Assembly: GCA_023417515.1 (NCBI GenBank)
Contig: JAEZFL010000150.1
Coordinates: 1 to 25,244 of the forward strand
Reading direction: 5' to 3'
Origin: Pseudomonadota bacterium
Lineage (GTDB): Bacteria; Pseudomonadota; Alphaproteobacteria; Sphingomonadales; Sphingomonadaceae
DNA length: 25,244 nucleotides
Part shown: positions 8,051 through 16,079 of the stretch, one piece after another
Layout of the letters: each line of letters begins with the position of its first letter
Numbering within the stretch: position 1 is the stretch's first letter
Made by a program: the position numbers and the translations under genes
Notes under the pieces: generated by a model
What the model was told of the DNA's origin: nothing
The model's input: the letters and a program-made list of their open reading frames with translations, nothing else
Database searches by the model: none

Positions 8051-8719
8051 ATGGCATCACATCCGATCGGCCTGGGGCAAGAGGCCCGTTCCGGCTGCCT
8101 GCTGCTCGATTGCGTCGACGATCATGGCAGCCGTTCGCACCCCTATCCGGCGAGCGAGCTGCTGCTGACCAGCCCGACCGCGCCACACAACCTGGCCGAC
8201 GCCATCCATTTCCTGTGCGCCCTGCACGGCCAATATCCCTCGCTCGTCGAGCTGGTCGCGGCGCGCACGGTCGATCCGCCGAGCCGCGCCTGGCTGGCCG
8301 AGGCCGGCGACTCGTTCAGCCGCGAGCGCGCCTATCTCGCCCGGCTCGCGGTCGAGGCGGGGCCGATGCCGCCGACTCGCGGAAGCGGCAGCGAGGCGGC
8401 GATCGCCGCGGCCCGCCATGCCCTTGCCACCCTCGCCAAGTCCGAACGCCGCGGCTGCTCGCTGGGCGCCGCGCTGGCCGTCGCCGCCGACTGGACGGTG
8501 ATCCGGACCGTGCTCGACGCCGCCGCCGAGCGCTTCGGAGTCACTCCGCCGGCGCGCTCCGGCGACCATCGCGCCGCAGTTGCCGAGCGGGTCGAGGCGG
8601 CCGCCGCCGACCCGGCGATGAGCCGCGCCATGCGCTTCGGCGCCGAGCAGGTCGCGCTCCAGCATCGCGGGCTGTGGGACCTGCTCCAGGCCCGCGCCCA
8701 GGCCCGAATCGCCGCCTGA
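8051..8719 (+). CDS. Conserved-looking hypothetical protein, alanine-rich helical
   Basis: 222 residues with no signal peptide or membrane segment. The N-terminal ~70 residues are mixed (GSRSHPYPASELLLTSPTAP, then HNLADAIHFLCALHGQYPSL); the rest is mostly Ala/Arg/Glu-rich helix with few aromatic residues. It resembles uncharacterised sphingomonad proteins, but I cannot name a family or function. The start at 8051 has a strong GAGGAG at 8041-8046. The spaced TTTAC half-sites upstream hint at cell-cycle or motility control shared with neighbouring regulator genes. A repeat begins 10 bases after the stop. Confidence 0.8.
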   Translation: MASHPIGLGQEARSGCLLLDCVDDHGSRSHPYPASELLLTSPTAPHNLADAIHFLCALHGQYPSLVELVAARTVDPPSRAWLAEAGDSFSRERAYLARLAVEAGPMPPTRGSGSEAAIAAARHALATLAKSERRGCSLGAALAVAADWTVIRTVLDAAAERFGVTPPARSGDHRAAVAERVEAAAADPAMSRAMRFGAEQVALQHRGLWDLLQARAQARIAA

Positions 8720-8728
8720 ACCCCCGTT

Positions 8729-8831
8729 CGTCATGCTGAACTTGCTTCAGCATCCATGGCCGTCCGCCTGCCGACCCCTGCGGAGCAAGCGCGAGTGGCG
8801 CAATGGACCCTGAAACGAATTCAGGGTGACG
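8729..8831. repeat. REP-like inverted repeat, copy 1 of the CGTCATGCTGAAC type
   Basis: It starts CGTCATGCTGAACTTG with a TTCAGCATCCAT hairpin arm and ends with GGACCCTGAAACGA and TTCAGGGTGACG. The second copy is at 22361-22444. Left and right ends are imperfect inverted partners and the centre is unrelated between copies. Confidence 0.85.
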
Positions 8832-8882
8832 AGGAAAGGGCATCTTCTTGCCGGGCACGGCCCCCTCCCCTACACGGCGGCC

Positions 8883-9725
8883 ATGCGTTTCGAAGGCACC
8901 CAATCCTATGTCGCGACGGACGACCTCAAGGTCGCGGTCAATGCCGCCGTCGCACTGCGCCGGCCGCTCCTCGTCAAGGGCGAGCCGGGCACCGGCAAGA
9001 CCGTGCTCGCTCACGAGATCGCGGCAGCGATCGGAGCGCCGCTGATCGAATGGCACGTCAAGTCGACGACCAAGGCGCATCAGGGCCTCTACGAATATGA
9101 CGCGGTCGCGCGGCTTCGCGACGGTCAGCTCGGCGACGAACGGGTCCACGACATCAGGAACTACATCAAGCGCGGCAAGCTCTGGGAAGCGTTCACATCG
9201 CCGCAGCTCCCGGTGCTTCTGATCGACGAGATCGACAAGGCCGACATCGAGTTCCCGAACGACCTCCTCCAGGAGCTCGATCGCATGGAATTCCACGTCT
9301 ACGAGACCAAGGAGACGGTGAAGGCGGTCGAGCGGCCGATCGTGGTCATCACCTCGAACAACGAGAAGGAGTTGCCCGACGCGTTCCTCAGGCGCTGCTT
9401 CTTCCACTATATCCGCTTCCCCGACCGGGAGACGATGCAGGCGATCATCGACGTGCACTTCCCGGGCATCCAGCAGCTGCTGGTCTCCAAGGCGCTCGAC
9501 ATCTTCTACCAGGTCCGCGAGGTGCCGGGCCTCAAGAAGAAGCCGTCGACCAGCGAGCTGATCGACTGGCTGAAGCTGATCCTTCACGAGGACATGCCGC
9601 TCGAGGTCCTCCAGTCGAAGGACCCATCGAAAGCGATCCCGCCGCTCCACGGCGCCCTGCTCAAGAACGAGCAGGACGTGATGCTGTTCGAGCGGCTAGC
9701 CTTCATGAGCCGGCGCGGGAGCTAA
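8883..9725 (+). CDS. MoxR-family AAA+ ATPase
   Basis: 280 residues, cytoplasmic. Walker A GEPGTGKT (33-40), Walker B LLIDEID (112-118), sensor-1 TSNN (157-160) and arginine-finger region AFLRRCFF (167-174) are all present. MoxR ATPases typically work as chaperones that load metal or mature enzymes together with a VWA-domain partner. I chose the ATG at 8883 because it begins the family's usual MRFEGTQSY start; the reading frame is open further upstream, into the repeat, without resemblance. The likely partner is the VWA protein at 12433, not adjacent here. The client enzyme is unknown. Confidence 0.93.
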   Translation: MRFEGTQSYVATDDLKVAVNAAVALRRPLLVKGEPGTGKTVLAHEIAAAIGAPLIEWHVKSTTKAHQGLYEYDAVARLRDGQLGDERVHDIRNYIKRGKLWEAFTSPQLPVLLIDEIDKADIEFPNDLLQELDRMEFHVYETKETVKAVERPIVVITSNNEKELPDAFLRRCFFHYIRFPDRETMQAIIDVHFPGIQQLLVSKALDIFYQVREVPGLKKKPSTSELIDWLKLILHEDMPLEVLQSKDPSKAIPPLHGALLKNEQDVMLFERLAFMSRRGS

Positions 9726-9805
9726 CCGGCCTGCCCGCGGACGGCTTGCGAGCGCCGCAAGTGCCGTGTCATCATCCTGCGTGAAAATCGCGGGAGGGGA
9801 CGGTC

Positions 9806-10759
9806 ATGCAGTGGATCAAGGCTCTGGTCGCGGCGATGTGCCTGGTCTGGGCGGTCGGAGCACCGGCGGAGACCTGGCGCCACCCGCAGAGCGGCATCAG
9901 CATCGATATCCCCGCCGACCTGCGGCTCGGCGAGGCCCGCGACCTCTACGGTGACGGAACCGACGTGAGCATTCAGCTCGGAACCGGCGATACCATCGTC
10001 ACCCTCTTCGTCTATCGCGCAGCTTATCCCAATGTCGCCCTGTGGTACGACCGCGCGCGAAGAGCGATCGTCGCCCACCTCCCGATCGACGCCAATGCCG
10101 CTCCGAGGCCTTTCGCGCTCGCCGGAGCGACGTCCCCCAACGGCTTGCGCGAGACGTTCGAGCTTCCGGCCGGGCAGCGCATGCGCGCCACCGGCGTGGC
10201 GCTCGCCGGCTATGGCGAATGGCTGGTGAAACTTCGCATTTCGTCCGCTGGTCTCGGTCGGGATCAACTCTCACGGCTCATGGATGGCGTGCTCGGCGGC
10301 ATCCGGTCCGGCACGGCGCCTGCGAGCAACCTGCCTCTCATCCTGCCCGCAGATTGTCCGTCCCCGGTGGCCTTCGACGGCCGCAGGATCGCCGGGGAAT
10401 CACAAGATCGCGCAGGACTCGGAAGCGGGCTGCAGGCGATCCAGGCCGCAGCGCGCGGCCGCGCCGGTCTCGCGAGCGAACCAGGCGCCTGGTGCCGGCT
10501 CGATACGGACCTGCCCGGCAATGTGATCAGTGTGTTTCGGCGGAACGACAATGGCGGTTGGGTGGCGCTGCTCGGCGATGCCGGGGCGGCGATGACCGCG
10601 CTACGCCTCGGCGGCAACGCGAGCGATCCTGTCGCCGTCTATGGCAGCAATCCCTCGGGCAACCAGCTTCTGTACCTGTACGACGACATCCCCGCGCCCG
10701 CGCCGGAAGTCGAGCGCGGCGGGGCCGCAACGCTGGCGATCCGCGCCAGAGGAACCTGA
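9806..10759 (+). CDS. Exported hypothetical protein
   Basis: 317 residues with a classic Sec signal peptide: a positive start, hydrophobic core, and predicted cleavage after AVGAPA (about residue 21). The mature protein starts ETWRHPQSGISIDIPADL, a layout seen in periplasmic proteins of unknown role. Two cysteines (in ADCPSP and GAWCRLD) could form a disulfide. No lipobox or further membrane segment is visible. The start has GGGAGGGG just upstream. It lies 80 bases after the MoxR gene on the same strand, so co-transcription is possible. I do not recognise a functional family. Confidence 0.8.
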   Translation: MQWIKALVAAMCLVWAVGAPAETWRHPQSGISIDIPADLRLGEARDLYGDGTDVSIQLGTGDTIVTLFVYRAAYPNVALWYDRARRAIVAHLPIDANAAPRPFALAGATSPNGLRETFELPAGQRMRATGVALAGYGEWLVKLRISSAGLGRDQLSRLMDGVLGGIRSGTAPASNLPLILPADCPSPVAFDGRRIAGESQDRAGLGSGLQAIQAAARGRAGLASEPGAWCRLDTDLPGNVISVFRRNDNGGWVALLGDAGAAMTALRLGGNASDPVAVYGSNPSGNQLLYLYDDIPAPAPEVERGGAATLAIRARGT

Positions 10760-10763
10760 TCCT

Positions 10764-12173
10764 CTAGCTGACCGTCTCGTCGCGATAGGCCATTTCGAAA
10801 TTGCCCCAGCGTTGGCCGTTGACGAACAAGGGCACGAACACGTTCTTCACCGGCAGATAGCGGCCGTTGCCGAGGTCCATGCCATAGGTGGCGAGCATCG
10901 CCTCCTTGGTGCTGGCGATGGCTCGGCGGGTGATGTCGTCGATGAAGTTGCGGCGGTTGCGGCAATGCTCGGCATTCCACTCCGGATCGGGGCCCTGCGG
11001 CTGCGAACGCTCGCTGATATGGGTCGGCAGATAGCCGTTGATGTCGGTGATCGCGGCGGCGATCAGGCGCGGCTCCTCGGCCATGATGCGGTCGAGGATC
11101 GGCCGGATCTGGGTGTCGGCGAAGGTGCAGAAGCGCACCTCGTACTGGACCGGATTGGTGCCCGGCATCGGCTTGTAGTCGAAGTCGAACACGTCCTCGT
11201 GCTTGACCTTGCCCTCGGCGATTCCGGCCTCGATCACCCGCTTGATCTCGAAGCAGGAGCGCTGCGCGAAGTGGATGAACGGCGTGTCGTCGATCGCGAC
11301 CCCGGAGCTGGCGAGGCGGTCGAGCATGTCGTTGGACAGCAATTCCAGGCGGCCGAGCCGCTCGTGCGCGTCCTTCAATTGCCCGCCATTGGCGCGGGCG
11401 TCGGCGGCGAAGGCGTCGAGGCCGCTCTTCACCCGGTCGACGCTCTGCTGGATGAGGCCGGTCGACTGGGCGATGCCTTCGGTCTGGCGATCGACCATCG
11501 ACACCAGGTCGGCGACGTCGCGGACGGTCTCGTTGATCTTCGAGAAGGAGCCCTGGGCGAGGCGGCTGGTTTCGACACCGGCCTTGATCTCGCTGGTCAC
11601 CGCCTCGGCCTCGCGGGTCAGCGACGCGACGGTCTCGCCGATCTCCATGGTGGCGGTTCGGGTGTCGTGGGCGAGCTTCTTCACCTCGGCGGCGACGACG
11701 GCGAAGGTGCGGCCGGCCTCGCCCGCGCGCGCCGCCTCGATGGTGGCGTTCAAGGCCAGCATGTTGGTCTTCTTGGCGATCGATTCGATGCTGGTGGAGA
11801 CGGTCCGGACGCTGCTCATCGCGTCCGCGAAGCCCTGCATCCGGTCGCCGAGCTGGACGACCAGATCGGTGAGGCCGGAGAAGACCCGGATCGTGTCTTC
11901 GATCGCCGCCCGGCCCGCCTCGAGCTTGGAGCGCGCCTGCTCGGCGAGCATGTGCGCCTCGTCGGTGGAATCGGCGACCCGGACCTGGTCGTTGAGGAGC
12001 TGGCTGGTGACGTCCTCGAGCTGGTCGAGGGTACGCAGATTCTCGGAGATGCGCTGCGAGACGCCGTTGACGTAGCCGGAGACGTCGCTGCACTCGATCG
12101 CCAGGCGCCCGCAATTGCGTGCAACCTGACTGATCGCTTCGCTGTCCGCCCGTTCCACCGCCGAACTCGCCAA
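10764..12173 (-). CDS. Soluble methyl-accepting chemotaxis protein with C-terminal sensor domain
   Basis: 469 residues with no membrane segment, so a cytoplasmic chemoreceptor. The signalling hairpin tip is at about 131-165 (SIAKKTNMLALNATIEAARA followed by GEAGRTFAVVA), with long coiled-coil arms either side. From about 300 a globular domain follows (FIHFAQRSCFEIKRVIEAGI; later DINGYLPTH, HCRNRRNFIDD and RWGNFEMAY), which resembles the Cache-like C-terminal module of some alphaproteobacterial receptors. The start is TTG at 12173 with GGAG 10 bases upstream, and no ATG alternative is near. A CtrA-like box lies 50 bases upstream. The ligand is unknown. Confidence 0.93.
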   Translation of the reverse strand: MASSAVERADSEAISQVARNCGRLAIECSDVSGYVNGVSQRISENLRTLDQLEDVTSQLLNDQVRVADSTDEAHMLAEQARSKLEAGRAAIEDTIRVFSGLTDLVVQLGDRMQGFADAMSSVRTVSTSIESIAKKTNMLALNATIEAARAGEAGRTFAVVAAEVKKLAHDTRTATMEIGETVASLTREAEAVTSEIKAGVETSRLAQGSFSKINETVRDVADLVSMVDRQTEGIAQSTGLIQQSVDRVKSGLDAFAADARANGGQLKDAHERLGRLELLSNDMLDRLASSGVAIDDTPFIHFAQRSCFEIKRVIEAGIAEGKVKHEDVFDFDYKPMPGTNPVQYEVRFCTFADTQIRPILDRIMAEEPRLIAAAITDINGYLPTHISERSQPQGPDPEWNAEHCRNRRNFIDDITRRAIASTKEAMLATYGMDLGNGRYLPVKNVFVPLFVNGQRWGNFEMAYRDETVS

Positions 12174-12223
12174 GGTCCCCGCTCCGTCTCTGGTTGTTTC
12201 GGAGACGGTGTTAGGGCGAAGTG

Positions 12224-12239
12224 GTTGAGAGCGAGTTAA
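12224..12239 (-). promoter_or_regulatory. CtrA-like box before the chemoreceptor gene
   Basis: On the minus strand: TTAA (12239-12236), 7 bases, TCAAC (12228-12224). This is one mismatch from TTAA-N7-TTAAC and lies 50 bases before the TTG start. CtrA commonly controls motility and chemotaxis genes in alphaproteobacteria. This is a motif match only. Confidence 0.45.
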
Positions 12240-12260
12240 CCAGGCAGGCCGGGCATCTTT

Positions 12261-12387
12261 AGCCCCTCCTCTTCAGAGGAGGGGTTGGGGGTGGCGAGCC
12301 GCAGGCGAGCTTCAAGGCGGCTGGGCCGCCTGCGCGAGCTTCGCTCGCCCCCCACCCCTTGATCCCCTCCCTTGAAGGGGAGGGGCT
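12261..12387. repeat. Long double-hairpin repeat, CCCCTCC type, copy 1
   Basis: Hairpin one is CCCCTCCTCT-TC-AGAGGAGGGG (12263-12284). Hairpin two is imperfect (12364-12385). GGGGGTGGCGAGC and GCTCGCCCCCCACCCC between them are also inverted, so the whole element can fold on itself. A related element is at 23896-23984. Confidence 0.85.
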
Positions 12388-12432
12388 GAGACGTCAGGTG
12401 ACGGATACGCGCTGGCGCTATAAGAGGCGCCC

Positions 12433-13614
12433 ATGTTCTTCTCCTTCGTCGACGAGCTGCGCGCGGCGGGCATCCCGGCCTCGATCAAGGAGCATCTGAC
12501 GCTTCTGGAGGCGCTCGACCGGCAGGTGATCGAGGCCCGGCCGGAGGATTTCTACTATCTCGCCCGCGCCACCTTCGTGAAGGACGAGGGCCTGCTCGAC
12601 CGCTTCGACCAGGTCTTCGCGAAGGTCTTCAAGGGGATCGAGACCAGCTACGGCGCCGAGGAAACCGAGCTTCCCGAGGAATGGCTGAAGGCCGTCGCCG
12701 AGCTCTACCTCACGCCCGAGCAGATGGCCGAGATCAAGTCATTGGGCTCCTGGGAAGAGATCATGGAGACGCTGAAGAAGCGGCTCGAGGAGCAGCAAGG
12801 GCGCCACCAGGGGGGGAGCAAATGGATCGGCACCGGCGGCACCTCGCCCTACGGCAATAGCGGCTACAATCCCGAAGGCGTGCGCATCGGCGGCACCGGC
12901 GGCCAGCGGCGCGCGATCAAGGTGTGGGAGCAGCGCGCCTTCCAGAACCTCGATAATTCGAAGGAGCTCGGCACCCGCAACATCAAGGTCGCGCTTCGCC
13001 GGCTCAGACGGTTCGCCCGCGAGGGCGCCGCCGACGAGCTCGATCTCGACGCGACGATCGAGGGCACGGCGCGCCAGGGCTGGCTCGACATCCAGATGCG
13101 CCCGGAGCGGCACAACGCGGTCAAGCTGCTGCTCTTCCTCGACGTCGGCGGATCGATGGACCCGCACATCAAGCTGGTCGAGGAATTGTTCTCGGCGGCG
13201 ACCGCGGAGTTCAAGAATCTCGAATTCTTCTACTTCCACAACTGCCTCTACGAGAGCGTGTGGAAGGACAATCGCCGCCGCTTCTCGGAGCGCACGCCGA
13301 CCTGGGACGTGCTCCACAAGTTCGGTCACGACTATAAGGTCGTGGTGGTCGGCGACGCGTCGATGTCGCCTTACGAGATCACCCATGCCGGCGGCTCGGT
13401 CGAGCATTATAACGAGGAAGCCGGCGCGACCTGGATGAAGCGGCTCACCAACACCTACCCGGCGACGGTGTGGCTCAATCCGGTCGCCGAGCAATATTGG
13501 GGCTACACCCAGTCGGTCCGGATCATTCAGCAGCTCCTCGACGACCGCATGTACCCGCTGACGCTCGAAGGCCTGGACGACGCGATGCGGACGCTCAGCC
13601 GCAAGGTGGGCTGA
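12433..13614 (+). CDS. VWA domain (CoxE-like) protein, partner type of MoxR ATPases
   Basis: 393 residues, cytoplasmic. The N-terminal ~120 residues are helical (FVDELRAAGIPASIKEHLTL). A Gly-rich linker follows (131-160) and a VWA-like domain starts at about 228. The metal-site motif reads DVGGSMD (237-243), where classical MIDAS sites have DxSxS, so the first Ser is Gly here; I believe this is common in this subfamily. These proteins usually lie next to a MoxR ATPase and help mature target enzymes. Here the ATPase gene is 2.7 kb upstream. The gene overlaps the convergent glycosyltransferase gene by 20 bases. Confidence 0.9.
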   Translation: MFFSFVDELRAAGIPASIKEHLTLLEALDRQVIEARPEDFYYLARATFVKDEGLLDRFDQVFAKVFKGIETSYGAEETELPEEWLKAVAELYLTPEQMAEIKSLGSWEEIMETLKKRLEEQQGRHQGGSKWIGTGGTSPYGNSGYNPEGVRIGGTGGQRRAIKVWEQRAFQNLDNSKELGTRNIKVALRRLRRFAREGAADELDLDATIEGTARQGWLDIQMRPERHNAVKLLLFLDVGGSMDPHIKLVEELFSAATAEFKNLEFFYFHNCLYESVWKDNRRRFSERTPTWDVLHKFGHDYKVVVVGDASMSPYEITHAGGSVEHYNEEAGATWMKRLTNTYPATVWLNPVAEQYWGYTQSVRIIQQLLDDRMYPLTLEGLDDAMRTLSRKVG

Positions 13615-14827
13615 GAGCGGCCACGCGCAGCTCCGCGCCGCGCTTCTTCGCCTCGCAGTCGACGGTTTCGCGAGTGCGGGCAAGCCGGCGATAATCGCCG
13701 ATGATGAAGTCGCGCTGGCCCCCGTCGATCGCCTCGCCGATCGTCACCACCTCGACGTCATGAAGCCGCCCGCCGGAATGGACCGGGTTCTCGCTGGCGA
13801 AGCAGGCGATCGGCATGTCCTGCTCGCGCGCGACGGTCAGGACCTCGCGGCCGAGCAGGCCGGTGAGGATGATAGCGGGGCGATCGAGACCTTGCTTGTG
13901 CGCTTCGTGGACGAGCCGAAGGGCAAGCATTCGGCGCTTGCGGGCTGCGGCGTCGCCGTTGGTGAAGGATGACGGCCAGGCGAGCCCGGCAAGGTCGAAA
14001 TCGCTTTCGAGGCGCCGCCGCAGGGTCTGGAACTCCGCGTGCCAGAGCGTGAGATTTTCGAACCCCGGCACCCACGGCTTGTGGGAGCCGAGAAAGTGGA
14101 CGATCGCCGGGTCCGCAGCCATCGCGGCGTAGTCGCTGGCCGGTATCGCCAGCTCGCCGGCGAGGCGCGGCGTCAGGTGCGTGGTGAAGTTCCAGCGCGG
14201 CGACAAGGCGCGCCAGCGCCCGCGCAGCACTTCATTCAGCGGCGTCTGGTCGTGGCTGTGGGCGCGCGGATCCTCGCCCGATCGCCGGCGGCGCCGAATG
14301 TCATCGACGAAGCGCGCGCTGACCTGCTCATCGCGCCATTTCGCCAGGTCGATCAGCAGGACTCCGGCATTGAAATAACCGTCGGGAAACGCCGCGCTCA
14401 TTGCTCCGATCGTCGCCATCCAGGGATCGACGACCGCACCGAGAGCGGCCCCCGTCAGGTCGGTGCTCCACAAGTCAGACAGGCTGGCGCGGACGATGAG
14501 GTCGGCGTCGAGGTAGAGGATTCGGTCGAGGCCCGGAATCAGATCGGCGAGGAAGGCGCGGCGATAGGTGGCGGTCGATGAACGACCATAATCGCTTTCC
14601 CGCCCGACGCCGTGAGCGCGCTCGGGCGCGCGGTCGATGATGGCGAGATCAACGCCCCTGGCGGCCGCGATGCTGCGCAGCAATGGTGCAGCATCGGGCC
14701 TGGGATCGGTGAGGATATGGACACAGACCGCGGGATTGGTGTCGATCAGCGACAGGAGAGCGGCGGCGCCGGGCAACGCGAGATGATCGTCGAAGCAGAA
14801 AGCCACGTCGATCGGCTGGTCCGCCAC
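13595..14827 (-). CDS. GT8-type glycosyltransferase with extra C-terminal Rossmann-like domain
   Basis: 410 residues. The N-terminal ~265 residues form a GT8 domain: DxD metal site D107-A-D109 (RILYLDADLIV), conserved YFNAGVLLIDLAKW (151-164), DQTPLNEV (193-200) and HFLGSHKPW (244-252). It would transfer a sugar from a nucleotide donor; the acceptor is unknown. From about 300 a second, alternating strand/helix domain follows (AIILTGLLGREVLTVAREQ and DMPIACFASENPVHSGG), resembling the small Rossmann-like tail of some sugar-modifying enzymes. The GTG start at 14827 is one base beyond the stop of the PqqD-like gene, so it is translationally coupled to it. Confidence 0.85.
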   Translation of the reverse strand: MADQPIDVAFCFDDHLALPGAAALLSLIDTNPAVCVHILTDPRPDAAPLLRSIAAARGVDLAIIDRAPERAHGVGRESDYGRSSTATYRRAFLADLIPGLDRILYLDADLIVRASLSDLWSTDLTGAALGAVVDPWMATIGAMSAAFPDGYFNAGVLLIDLAKWRDEQVSARFVDDIRRRRRSGEDPRAHSHDQTPLNEVLRGRWRALSPRWNFTTHLTPRLAGELAIPASDYAAMAADPAIVHFLGSHKPWVPGFENLTLWHAEFQTLRRRLESDFDLAGLAWPSSFTNGDAAARKRRMLALRLVHEAHKQGLDRPAIILTGLLGREVLTVAREQDMPIACFASENPVHSGGRLHDVEVVTIGEAIDGGQRDFIIGDYRRLARTRETVDCEAKKRGAELRVAALSPPCG

Positions 14828-14828
14828 C

Positions 14829-15116
14829 TCAGCCCCCCGCCACGATCAGGCCTTCGTCGTGGAGGCGGCGGAAAAAGGCCTTCACTTCCTCCCGGCACGC
14901 ATTCTCGTCGACCTCATATTCTCGGGTCAGCCGGCGGGCCGCTTCGGCCGCGCTGATCGGCTGTTCGAGCAGGTCCCACAACCGTGCGCTGGGACCGTCG
15001 AAGGAGAAGCAATTGCCCGAGCCGACGTGAAGCGCGAACACGGTCGAGTCCATCCGCGAGTGAAGGACGGCCGGCAGCCTGTGGACCGGCGTGTCGCTGT
15101 CGAGCCCTTCAGCCAT
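14829..15116 (-). CDS. PqqD-family protein (RRE-type peptide chaperone)
   Basis: 95 residues from the ATG at 15116, which has GGAGG about 8 bases upstream. PqqD features: a short beta-hairpin segment (VFALHVGSGNCFSFDG), then SARLWDLLEQPISAAEAARR, matching the usual 'a..iWdll..p.t..e.a..l', and a C-terminal helix ending FFRRLHDEGLIV. PqqD-like domains bind leader peptides of ribosomally made, modified peptides. The start overlaps the kinase gene's end by 8 bases, and the downstream GT8 start is one base beyond the stop. TIGRFAM-style annotation pairs such proteins with HprK-related kinases as the 'HPr-rel-A system', whose substrate is unproven. Confidence 0.85.
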   Translation of the reverse strand: MAEGLDSDTPVHRLPAVLHSRMDSTVFALHVGSGNCFSFDGPSARLWDLLEQPISAAEAARRLTREYEVDENACREEVKAFFRRLHDEGLIVAGG

Positions 15117-16026
15117 GATGCCTCCATTCCTCGGATTCGCTGTCGAGAATGTCGTCGATGGTTCGATCGAGCGCATCGAGTTGGCGGCCGTGGGAGGCCG
15201 CAAGCACGTCGACGGTCATGACCAGGTCGAGCCAGCGCCGCCACAGCGCCGGCGGATCGGGCGCGATCGGCAGCAGGTCGGGCTGACGCACGCAATGCTG
15301 CCATTGCGCCGCGGCCTGCGGGCGCGGCAGGCGGCGGAGCGCGGGTTCGCCCTCCACCAGCCGCACCAGGGTGGAGATCGGCGCCGCGGCCTGGGCAGCG
15401 GCCGGCAGCGGCAGGAAATATTTTCCCTCCGCGTCATTGGCCAGCGACAGGCCTTCAGGGGTTCGGCCGATCGACGCGAGGGATTTCGACGAGAGCTTGA
15501 GGCCCCCAGCCCCCGGCCGGACGAGCATTCCTTCGCCGGCGAACACCAGCATGTCGTCTGCGATCACGCGGCCGCCGCGCGCTGCGAGCAACGCCGCCAT
15601 GGTCGATTTGCCGGCGCCGGACGGGCCGGAGACGACAATGACCTGGCCGCCCAGCTCCACTGCGCTGGCATGGAGGGGCAGCAGGCCGCGCTGATAGGCG
15701 ATGATGGTGAGCACGCGGCTCATGATGCCGTCGGCGATGTTGTGCGGCGCCGCGCCCGGCAGCGGTTCGATCACGACCTCGCGCCCGGCAATCGCCTCAT
15801 AGCGGAAATCGTCGAACAGGCGGCCGCGGCGATAGCCGATCTCGGAATGGAGGCTCGGCTCGACCGTGCCAATGCGGAGAGCAAGATCGGGACGTCCGGC
15901 CTCGTCACCCGGCGGAAGCTGGGGAAGCTCGACTTCCGAGTGGATCGACAAGCCGAAGGCGCGATAGGCGTAAGCGGCGCGAGGCGCGCGCGTTTCCCGT
16001 TGCGGCACCGGGGCTTGGCAGTCCAC
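15109..16026 (-). CDS. HprK-related kinase (HPr kinase/phosphatase-like, peptide-kinase type)
   Basis: 305 residues. P-loop GPSGAGKST (134-142), an upstream LHASAV (H119) and VIADDM (155-160) match the catalytic core of HPr kinases; the N-terminal ~110 residues do not resemble the HprK regulatory domain. Related kinases in some lasso-peptide clusters phosphorylate the C-terminal Ser of the precursor, and others belong to the HPr-rel-A type. The proposed GTG start is at 16026 because no ATG precedes the core and the frame further upstream is Arg-rich shadow sequence; the exact start is uncertain. It is first gene of the kinase-PqqD-GT8 operon and divergent from the oxygenase gene, 53 bases apart. 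Confidence 0.82.
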   Translation of the reverse strand: MDCQAPVPQRETRAPRAAYAYRAFGLSIHSEVELPQLPPGDEAGRPDLALRIGTVEPSLHSEIGYRRGRLFDDFRYEAIAGREVVIEPLPGAAPHNIADGIMSRVLTIIAYQRGLLPLHASAVELGGQVIVVSGPSGAGKSTMAALLAARGGRVIADDMLVFAGEGMLVRPGAGGLKLSSKSLASIGRTPEGLSLANDAEGKYFLPLPAAAQAAAPISTLVRLVEGEPALRRLPRPQAAAQWQHCVRQPDLLPIAPDPPALWRRWLDLVMTVDVLAASHGRQLDALDRTIDDILDSESEEWRHHG

Positions 16027-16079
16027 GGAGCGAAGGCTACCTTTCGCCCGCCTGCTTAACAAGCGGGGCGGAGCGGCAC

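Noticed and set aside
10641..12239. 532-codon plus-strand open frame
   Set aside because: Antisense to a clear chemoreceptor; no resemblance to known proteins and no ribosome binding site.
12261..12387. Transcription terminator
   Set aside because: Strong hairpins without a T-run and with a nested second palindrome; better explained as a dispersed repeat related to 23896-23984.
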